A stretch of 5,654 nucleotides of DNA from Nitrospiraceae bacterium (lineage in GTDB: Bacteria; Nitrospirota; Nitrospiria; Nitrospirales; Nitrospiraceae), in contig JAICXS010000151.1 of the NCBI GenBank assembly GCA_025934615.1, forward strand, positions 1 through 5,654. The letters are read 5' to 3'. Under the pieces are notes generated by a model, which did no database searches, was not told the origin of the DNA, and was given only the letters and a program-made list of their open reading frames with translations. This document shows, piece by piece, positions 1-4,802 of this stretch (within the stretch, counting starts at the first letter, position 1; the number at the start of each line of letters is the position of its first letter). Made by a program: the position numbers and the translations under genes.

Positions 1-18
1 AGGCTCCCCCTTTTTTTT
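1..18 (+). terminator. 3' half of an upstream intrinsic terminator (partial)
   Basis: The window opens with AGGCTCCCCC followed directly by eight T residues (11-18). A GC-rich arm running into a T tract is the usual 3' half of a Rho-independent terminator. The matching 5' arm would have to read GGGGGAGCCT just left of the window, so it cannot be confirmed here. If correct, a + strand gene ends shortly before position 1, and the gene at 76 starts a new transcription unit. Confidence 0.45.
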
Positions 19-64
19 GCGCCGTGAGCCCGGTAAGATGGAGAACTGTCACGTTCTAAGGGCT

Positions 65-70
65 CGGAGG
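65..70 (+). promoter_or_regulatory. Ribosome binding site of the first copper-site gene
   Basis: CGGAGG lies 5 nt before the ATG at 76. It is a good Shine-Dalgarno match and fixes the start of the first gene. I found no convincing -35/-10 pair in 19-64. TAAGAT at 34-39 is a possible -10 element but lacks a partner at normal spacing. Confidence 0.75.
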
Positions 71-75
71 TATCA

Positions 76-984
76 ATGCGAACGCTCGTAGCAGTTGTCG
101 GTCTTGCACTTATGTGTGCCGCATCGCCTGTCTGGTCCTATGAGGAAATCATAGTGACCGACGGCGGGACCATTACCGGAAAAGTAACCCTAGCTGGAGG
201 GAAGCCGACTCCCAAAGCATTCAACCTAGTCACGTTTCCTGATCCGGTTTATTGCGGTCGGATTTCGACCGGTACCGGCTGGCGGTTGTTGGAAGAATTC
301 ACTACGGCGACCGATGGCGGCTTTAAAGATGTCGTGGTCTGGTTGGCGGAGGTTCCCAAGGGAAAACCGTTCAATTTTACGCCGCCAAGGATTGAAGCGA
401 AGGACTGTCGGTTTTTACCGTTTGTGGCCACCGTCAAGAATCATGAGAATGTTGTTGTCGTCAATATGGATCCCGTGATGCATGACATTCAGGCGTATGA
501 GACTTCACAATTAGGGCCGCGGGTCCTCTTCAATACGCCGCTGCCCATGAATGCACATCACAAGCGCGAGGTGGGCGCACATTCCCATGAGCATTTAGCC
601 GGTGAACCGATGACGGAACCGGTCAATCTCACCAAAGGGCGGCGGATCTTCGTCATGCAGTGCGGCTTCCATGCGTACATGGTGAGTTGGGGCATTGCGG
701 TGGAAAATCCGTATCATGCGATTACCGATCGGGACGGCATGTTCAAGATTCCCGATGTACCTCCTGGGGAGTATGTATTGATAGCTTGGCATCCGGAGAC
801 CGGTCCCATGCTCGAACAGAAAGTGACGGTGCGGGCTAAAGAGTCGGTCACGGCAGATTTTGAATTCAAAGCCCCGACCGGTCGGCGAAGCGCGCATGAG
901 ATGGTCGAAAATCCGCATTATGGAATCGAATCACTGGGCAAGCCGTTGGCAATCTTGCCGACGTTGAAACAACAAACACCTTAG
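76..984 (+). CDS. Exported cupredoxin-like protein with carboxypeptidase-regulatory-like domain (paralog A)
   Basis: This is a 302-residue protein with a signal peptide: a basic start, a hydrophobic core over residues 4-17, and likely cleavage near S21-Y22. The N-terminal part (about 28-210) resembles plastocyanin-like modules. It holds H136 in the motif VNMDPVMHDIQAY and C196-x2-H199-x2-M202 in MQCGFHAYM. Together these match the four ligands of a type 1 copper site, with the short Cys-to-Met loop spacing known from amicyanin. C60 (CGRIS) and C111 (AKDC) are conserved in the paralogs and could form a disulfide. A His-rich stretch at 161-173 may be a second metal site. Residues 213-260 (TDRDGMFKIPDVPPGEYVL, then AWHP) are a carboxypeptidase-regulatory-like beta-sandwich. 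The start is fixed by CGGAGG 5 nt upstream. Periplasmic copper binding is inferred from the ligand pattern; whether it acts in electron transfer, storage or sensing is unknown. No specific named family member is recognised. Confidence 0.9.
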   Translation: MRTLVAVVGLALMCAASPVWSYEEIIVTDGGTITGKVTLAGGKPTPKAFNLVTFPDPVYCGRISTGTGWRLLEEFTTATDGGFKDVVVWLAEVPKGKPFNFTPPRIEAKDCRFLPFVATVKNHENVVVVNMDPVMHDIQAYETSQLGPRVLFNTPLPMNAHHKREVGAHSHEHLAGEPMTEPVNLTKGRRIFVMQCGFHAYMVSWGIAVENPYHAITDRDGMFKIPDVPPGEYVLIAWHPETGPMLEQKVTVRAKESVTADFEFKAPTGRRSAHEMVENPHYGIESLGKPLAILPTLKQQTP

Positions 985-1104
985 CAGGATGTTGAAAAAG
1001 GCCTCCAGCTTTGTTCTCGCGTCGCTCAAAGGCTCAACGTACCCAAGGGTACGCCTCGCCTTTTCGCTTGCTGCGGCCTCGCTGGAAGCTTTTTGAACAT
1101 CCTG
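985..1104. repeat. Long imperfect palindromic intergenic repeat, copy 1
   Basis: This 120 bp element begins at the base after the stop codon of the first gene. The outer arms CAGGATGTT (985-993) and AACATCCTG (1096-1104) pair perfectly over 9 bp. The stem continues with AAAAAG (995-1000) against CTTTTT (1089-1094), and TCCAGC (1004-1009) against GCTGGA (1081-1086), with small mismatches and a bulge. In the centre CGTACCC (1038-1044) and GGGTACG (1047-1053) form a 7 bp hairpin with an AA loop, supported further out by AAAGGC (1028-1033) against GCCTTT (1058-1063). A divergent copy lies at 4581-4704. It encodes no protein. It looks like a non-autonomous palindromic repeat (MITE- or REP-like); I recall similar sequences scattered in Nitrospira genomes but cannot verify this. 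As RNA it could act as a terminator, attenuator or stability element between the two paralogs. Confidence 0.8.
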
Positions 1105-1134
1105 TTTCTACAAGAGACGATCACAAAAAATAAG

Positions 1135-2082
1135 ATGAGAATCCTTGTGAGAAAACTTTCTCGTTGGCACGTCGCCATGAGTGTCGTAGTTGTATGGCTC
1201 TCCTTATTTAGCGCGCGTGTTCAGGCGTATGATGTGGTGGACATCGACAATGGCGGGACGATCTCAGGCGTGGTGACGCTGCAAGGAACGATTCCGACGC
1301 CGAAGGCGTTTAACCTCATCACTTTTCCTGACCCGGAATATTGTGGACGCATTTCGAACGGGCACGGATGGAGATTGCTCTACGATTTTCGAGTCGATGA
1401 GCATAGCGGACTCTACGGTCTCAAGGACGTCGTAGTGTTTTTGGACGACATTGAAGCCGGCAAACCATTCGATCTCTCTGTCCCGCGGGTGGAAGCCAAG
1501 GATTGTCAGTTCACGCCATTCGTAACCGTCGTGCGAGACCGGCACGCGGTCGAGGTTGTCAATATGGATCCCGTGATGCACGACATCCAGGCGTATGAAA
1601 CCTCACGGCAACTAGGTGCCCGGGTCCTGTTTAATTCGCCGTTGCCGTTCAACACCCATCATCAGCGGGACAATCTTCACGCTCAGCATGGACATCAACC
1701 GGGGCGGTCCATGTTGGAGAGAATCCAGCTCAGCAAAGGCCGCCGCTTTTTTGTGATGCAATGCGGCTTCCATGCCTATATGGAAAGCTGGGCGGTGGCC
1801 GTGACGAACCCGTATTACGAGATTACGGATAAGACGGGCGCCTATGCCATCGAACATGTTCCTCCAGGCACCTATCGCTTAATTGCGTGGCATCCTTCTG
1901 TCGGGACGCTGGAAGAACGAACCGTCACGGTCGAGGCGAAGGGACTGAGCCGAGTCAATCTCTCTCTGCCGGCGCCGATTGGACGACGAACCGCCTACGA
2001 AGTCATGGAGCCTGCGCGCTTTGGCCAAGAATCTCTGGGCCGGGCGGTCAACATCGATCCCTTTGTCGAGCGTCAGCGCTAA
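1135..2082 (+). CDS. Exported cupredoxin-like protein with carboxypeptidase-regulatory-like domain (paralog B)
   Basis: This is a 315-residue paralog of the gene at 76-984; the two align over their whole mature lengths with more than half of residues identical by eye. The signal peptide has basic residues in the first ten, a hydrophobic core at about 13-25, and cleavage at VQA-YD (31/32). Copper-site residues are H149 (VNMDPVMHDIQAY) and C210-x2-H213-x2-M216 (MQCGFHAYM). C70 and C124 are the conserved Cys pair. A His-rich stretch lies at 175-187, and the regulatory-like beta-sandwich at about 227-275 (VPPGTYRLIAWHP). The start is uncertain. The ATG at 1135 gives the best signal peptide but has no clear Shine-Dalgarno. 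A TTG at 1093 lies inside the palindromic repeat and adds 14 residues before the signal peptide. A GTG at 1147 is also possible. The pair probably arose by tandem duplication. The next gene begins 23 bp later, suggesting co-transcription. Function beyond predicted periplasmic copper binding is unknown. Confidence 0.88.
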   Translation: MRILVRKLSRWHVAMSVVVVWLSLFSARVQAYDVVDIDNGGTISGVVTLQGTIPTPKAFNLITFPDPEYCGRISNGHGWRLLYDFRVDEHSGLYGLKDVVVFLDDIEAGKPFDLSVPRVEAKDCQFTPFVTVVRDRHAVEVVNMDPVMHDIQAYETSRQLGARVLFNSPLPFNTHHQRDNLHAQHGHQPGRSMLERIQLSKGRRFFVMQCGFHAYMESWAVAVTNPYYEITDKTGAYAIEHVPPGTYRLIAWHPSVGTLEERTVTVEAKGLSRVNLSLPAPIGRRTAYEVMEPARFGQESLGRAVNIDPFVERQR

Positions 2083-2105
2083 TCCGTGAATCCATCGATT
2101 ACATT

Positions 2106-3539
2106 GTGACACATCCTGTAGGTCCGTCACGGTTCGGATTTTGTAAGCGGCTTGCACTTGCTTTCGGGAGTCCTCGTTTCAGCGTTATCCTCATCGTCTT
2201 CCTCTGCATGGGTACTGTGGGCCTGCTTTCTGCGGCTGCTTCATTCGATCAACGAATGCGAGAAGCCAGGCAGACCTTCGACCATAAAGACTATGATCGA
2301 ACACTTACCATAGTTGAGCCGCTCATCGCAGAGCCGGCGGTTTCGGTCGAGGCTCGTCGCTTGAAAATCAAAAGCTTGATTCGCCTCAACCGGCCTACCG
2401 ATGCACTGGTCGAATACGAACAGGTATTCGAGCAGGTGAAACAGGATGAGCGACCTCTGTTGCGAGAACTAGCGATGGCATTTATTACGCCCATGCTCAA
2501 AGACATGCGAGAACAGATGCGGGGAGCGGCCTATACGGCGTTGAAGGAACTGGATTCCGAGGAGAGTATTCCCTATTTTGAAGACGGCCTCAGCGATGGA
2601 TCTGCATTGATTCGAGCGTTGGCGGTGGAAGGGTTGGGACGGCTTCCGGCGGGACGCCGATCGAAGACGCTGAACAAAGCGTTGGAGGATCAAGCCGGAA
2701 TGGTTCGCGCGGCGGCGGTCAAGGTCGTCAGCCGCTCCGGTGATCCAGCCGCCCTGGGCAAGATCCAACATGCCTTGAATGACGAGCAAGGAATCGTTCG
2801 CATTACGGCTGCCGGTGCACTTGAAACGTTGCATCATGGCGAAGGTTGGGACCTCGTACGGCGGGCGGCCTCCGCCTCGAACCCTGAGGAACGGGCTACG
2901 GCTCTTCGGATGCTGGGCGAGATGAAAGATTCTCGCGGTTTGCCGATCTTGCAGCAGGCATTGACGGATCCTCAACCGTCGGTGCGCGGCGCGGCAGCAG
3001 CAGCCATGGGCGAGCTTCATCACAAGGAGGCCGTTCCATTTCTAGAAGAAGCGATACACGATCGCTTGCCTGCAGTGCGGGCGGCGGCCATCGTAAGTCT
3101 CGGAGAATTAGGGGCCACCATTTCGGTGCCTGCCATTCGAGGGGCGTTACACGATGGGAACCTTCCAGTGCGAGCGGCGGCGGTGTCCGTTCTGTTACAG
3201 CTTGGCGTGCCGTATGATCAGGTATCGGAGGCCATCTATGAGTTAGCGCAGCAGGCCGATCCCGGTGTACGGGCTGCAGTTGCCCGCGCCCTGTCTAAAA
3301 CAAAAGAACGGCAGGGGATCGACGCGCTGGAATCGTTTTTGGAAGACCCCTTACCTCGTCCGCGCATTGCCGCCGCTCGATCGCTGGGCCACACTGGCGG
3401 CGTATCTGAAATTCCTGTGTTGAAGCGAGCGCTTCACGACCAGGATGAAGCCGTACGGGCGACGGCCGGTGGAGCGCTTGGCCGAATTCTTTCGCCCCTG
3501 CAAAGGAACGCGCCAGAGAAGAAGAGAATAGTTAAGTAG
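2106..3539 (+). CDS. Exported or membrane-anchored HEAT-repeat protein
   Basis: From the GTG at 2106 this is a 477-residue protein. Residues 1-22 contain several basic residues. A hydrophobic stretch at about 25-45 (FSVILIVFLCMGTVGLLSAA) is either a signal peptide or an N-terminal membrane anchor. Residues 47-115 are helical and TPR-like (LNRPTDALVEYEQVF). Then come about ten HEAT / PBS-lyase-like repeats, each with a core like xVRAAAxxxLGxL. Cores start near residues 168, 199, 230, 262, 293, 324, 355, 388, 419 and 450, a spacing of 31-33 residues, with a possible weaker unit near 137. The tail is basic (EKKRIVK). Such arrays usually form protein-binding solenoids; no catalytic residues are visible. 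The frame stays open upstream into the preceding gene, but that stretch does not look like protein. GTG 2106 is the only usual start between the preceding stop and the ATG at 2208, which would cut the hydrophobic segment. No Shine-Dalgarno is seen, so translational coupling is plausible. Confidence 0.85.
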   Translation: MTHPVGPSRFGFCKRLALAFGSPRFSVILIVFLCMGTVGLLSAAASFDQRMREARQTFDHKDYDRTLTIVEPLIAEPAVSVEARRLKIKSLIRLNRPTDALVEYEQVFEQVKQDERPLLRELAMAFITPMLKDMREQMRGAAYTALKELDSEESIPYFEDGLSDGSALIRALAVEGLGRLPAGRRSKTLNKALEDQAGMVRAAAVKVVSRSGDPAALGKIQHALNDEQGIVRITAAGALETLHHGEGWDLVRRAASASNPEERATALRMLGEMKDSRGLPILQQALTDPQPSVRGAAAAAMGELHHKEAVPFLEEAIHDRLPAVRAAAIVSLGELGATISVPAIRGALHDGNLPVRAAAVSVLLQLGVPYDQVSEAIYELAQQADPGVRAAVARALSKTKERQGIDALESFLEDPLPRPRIAAARSLGHTGGVSEIPVLKRALHDQDEAVRATAGGALGRILSPLQRNAPEKKRIVK

Positions 3540-3549
3540 TCGGCCGTGC

Positions 3550-3579
3550 TTGACACGCTCGACAAAACTAGAGTATAGA
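3550..3579 (+). promoter_or_regulatory. Predicted sigma70-type promoter P1
   Basis: TTGACA (3550-3555) is followed after 18 bp by TATAGA (3574-3579). This is a perfect -35 and a near-consensus -10 element just after the stop of the HEAT-repeat gene. Transcription would start near 3586 and give a leader of about 140 nt before the ATG at 3726. It suggests that the third copper-site gene can be transcribed independently of the upstream genes. The 186 bp gap contains no clear terminator for the HEAT-repeat gene. Confidence 0.6.
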
Positions 3580-3683
3580 AATCACCTTTGTGTTCTTAAA
3601 CCCGCTAGGACGGCCCTCCAGTACGGTCGAACCATGGGTGCCAGTGAGTCGTATCTGTGTCTCCCCGTACTCGGGACGCATGT

Positions 3684-3692
3684 TGGTATACT
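3684..3692 (+). promoter_or_regulatory. Possible extended -10 promoter P2
   Basis: TGGTATACT is an extended -10 element (TG, one base, then TATACT at 3687-3692). No good -35 hexamer lies at normal distance, which is tolerated by extended -10 promoters. Transcription would begin near 3699, leaving a leader of about 27 nt before the ATG at 3726. It could be a second, shorter-leader promoter for the same gene, but a short motif like this can occur by chance. Confidence 0.35.
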
Positions 3693-3711
3693 AATCTACC
3701 GTTTCTATCAC

Positions 3712-3718
3712 AAGGAGG
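3712..3718 (+). promoter_or_regulatory. Strong ribosome binding site of paralog C
   Basis: AAGGAGG lies 7 nt before the ATG at 3726. It is the best Shine-Dalgarno in the window and settles the start. The frame stays open upstream to a GTG at 3657, but the 23 extra residues precede a canonical signal peptide and have no binding site. The strength suggests high expression. Confidence 0.88.
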
Positions 3719-3725
3719 CAGTCTC

Positions 3726-4517
3726 ATGAAGAAGAGTGTCATAGCCATATCGGGAGTCATAATGGGAGCGTTCTTGATGGCGCCGCTCTCCTCCTATGCA
3801 GGAGGAACCGTCACCGGCAAGGTCACGTATAGCGGTAAATCGGATCAGAAGGAGTTTCTCTTCTCGAAGTTCCCGAACCCAAAGTTTTGTCCCAAAAATC
3901 CGCACAAGGAATTGATGGACGGAGATAAGCGCTTCCTCAAGACCATCGAAGTCGCCAAGGACGGCGGACTGAAGAATGCCGTGATCGCTGTACAGGACAT
4001 TGATGACAAGGCATTTGTGGATGGATATAAGGGCACCGAAGTCGTCGCTGAATTCTGCGAGTTCCTGCCGTTCAGCGGAGTGGTCGTGGCGCAGAAGCCC
4101 TTTCGCGTTGAAAACCACGATTCGGATCCTGAGGATCCCAAGTCGGTCAAAGGTGTGCTGCACAATCCGCACAGCTTCTTCGTGAAGGGCGCGAGTTCCT
4201 CGACGGACTTCAACATCGCGTTGGCTGAAAAGGGTTCTAAGTTAGAGAAGCCGGTAAAGTTCAAGGGTGGCCAGGAGAAGACAGGATCAAAGTATCGTTT
4301 ACAGTGCGATCAGCACGAATTCATGCAGTCGTTCTTCTTGCCGGTGTGGAATCCTTATTATGCAGTCGCAAAGGAAGACGGCACGTTCGAGATTAAGGAT
4401 GTTCCAGCCGGCAAACACAAGATTCTCGCCTGGCATCCGTTCGCCGGACAGATGGAAGCCGAAGTGGATGTGCCGGAGGGCGGCACGGCTCAGGCCAAGT
4501 TTGAAGTGAAGAAGTAA
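3726..4517 (+). CDS. Exported cupredoxin-like protein with carboxypeptidase-regulatory-like domain (paralog C, divergent)
   Basis: This 263-residue protein has a textbook signal peptide: MKK, a hydrophobic core at 4-20, and cleavage at SYA-GG (25/26). It has the same layout as the genes at 76 and 1135 but is shorter and clearly more divergent. The conserved Cys pair is C55 (NPKFCPKNP) and C111 (EFCEFLPF). H146 and H149 lie in VLHNPHSFF, and C194-x2-H197-x2-M200 in QCDQHEFMQSF. The set His, Cys, His, Met matches a type 1 copper site with amicyanin-like spacing. Residues 210-260 (KEDGTFEIKDVPAGKHKIL, then AWHP) are the carboxypeptidase-regulatory-like beta-sandwich. It lacks the His-rich loop and the conserved C-terminal tail of the other two, and is richer in Lys. 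It has its own promoter candidates, a strong ribosome binding site and a strong terminator, so it is probably a single-gene, well-expressed unit. Periplasmic copper binding is inferred; the partner is unknown. Confidence 0.9.
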   Translation: MKKSVIAISGVIMGAFLMAPLSSYAGGTVTGKVTYSGKSDQKEFLFSKFPNPKFCPKNPHKELMDGDKRFLKTIEVAKDGGLKNAVIAVQDIDDKAFVDGYKGTEVVAEFCEFLPFSGVVVAQKPFRVENHDSDPEDPKSVKGVLHNPHSFFVKGASSSTDFNIALAEKGSKLEKPVKFKGGQEKTGSKYRLQCDQHEFMQSFFLPVWNPYYAVAKEDGTFEIKDVPAGKHKILAWHPFAGQMEAEVDVPEGGTAQAKFEVKK

Positions 4518-4542
4518 TCACAAGAAGCGGCAACTTGTTCTG

Positions 4543-4579
4543 AATGGCGGCGGTCCCACCGGACCGCCGCCATTTTTTT
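4543..4579 (+). terminator. Strong Rho-independent terminator after paralog C
   Basis: GGCGGCGGTCC (4546-4556) and GGACCGCCGCC (4561-4571) form a perfect 11 bp stem with a CACC loop. AAT (4543-4545) and ATT (4572-4574) can extend it to 14 bp. Seven T residues (4573-4579) follow. It begins 25 bp after the stop codon of the gene at 3726-4517 and should end its transcript cleanly. Confidence 0.95.
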
Positions 4580-4580
4580 A

Positions 4581-4704
4581 CAGCGTGTTGAAAATGGTCC
4601 CGCTGTTTCGTTCTTGACTCGCCCAATCCTCAACATACCCCGGAGTGCATCGCCGGGTTTATGTCGTCTGCGGCCTTGCGGGATGACCATTTTGAGTACG
4701 TTCA
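4581..4704. repeat. Degenerate palindromic intergenic repeat, copy 2
   Basis: This element is collinear with the repeat at 985-1104. Shared blocks in order are TGTTGAAAA (4586-4594), CTCAAC (4629-4634), TACCC (4636-4640), CTGCGGCCT (4668-4676) and TTTTGA (4690-4695). The arms differ in sequence from copy 1 but still pair: AAAATGG (4591-4597) with CCATTTT (4687-4693), and TCCCGC (4598-4603) with GCGGGA (4678-4683), with a 3-nt bulge. The outermost 9 bp pairing of copy 1 is lost. The centre again forms a hairpin, with ACATA (4633-4637) against TATGT (4660-4664) and CCCGG (4639-4643) against CCGGG (4653-4657). It starts one base after the T tract of the terminator. It is noncoding and likely an old copy or a subfamily of the same element. 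Confidence 0.65.
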
Positions 4705-4731
4705 TGAATAATGTTCTCTCACTGAGTCGCC

Positions 4732-4761
4732 TTGCGTTTGAACAAGGGAACTGAGTAAGAT
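4732..4761 (+). promoter_or_regulatory. Weak promoter candidate for the methyltransferase gene
   Basis: TTGCGT (4732-4737) and TAAGAT (4756-4761) are separated by 18 bp and lie between the repeat and the GTG start at 4803. Each hexamer has about four matches to sigma70 consensus. The gene follows a strong terminator and so needs its own promoter nearby, which gives some support; otherwise the match is weak. Confidence 0.25.
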
Positions 4762-4793
4762 GCAAAATTTCGGCGCCAACCCATTGATGTATC

Positions 4794-4798
4794 GGAGG
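4794..4798 (+). promoter_or_regulatory. Ribosome binding site that decides a GTG start
   Basis: GGAGG lies 4 nt before the GTG at 4803. An overlapping ATG at 4801 is nearer but opens a frame that stops after 23 codons. The methyltransferase frame has a TGA at 4785-4787, so the GTG is the only sensible start of the long frame. Confidence 0.8.
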
Positions 4799-4802
4799 CA
4801 AT

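Noticed and set aside
109..120. Lipoprotein signal in the first gene (Cys14 after LALM)
   Set aside because: Met directly before the Cys does not fit the lipobox, and a signal peptidase I site lies further on near residue 21.
985..1104. CRISPR or tRNA origin of the palindromic element
   Set aside because: There is no repeat-spacer periodicity and no cloverleaf or CCA-type end. The sequence is one large imperfect palindrome.
1093..1134. Extension of paralog B to a TTG start at 1093
   Set aside because: The extra 14 residues come from the arm of the palindromic repeat and precede a complete signal peptide beginning at the ATG at 1135.
1887..2105. Extension of the HEAT-repeat gene upstream to a GTG at 1887
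   Set aside because: This stretch lies in another frame of paralog B, whose conserved beta-sandwich is clearly the real coding sequence. The translated extension is low-complexity and has no domain character.
2469..3023. Long minus-strand open frame inside the HEAT-repeat gene
   Set aside because: It is antisense to a regular HEAT array, is rich in Arg, Cys and His as expected of a GC-rich shadow, and shows no domain or ribosome binding site.
3657..3725. Extension of paralog C to a GTG at 3657
   Set aside because: The ATG at 3726 has an ideal AAGGAGG and starts a canonical signal peptide; the extension has neither.
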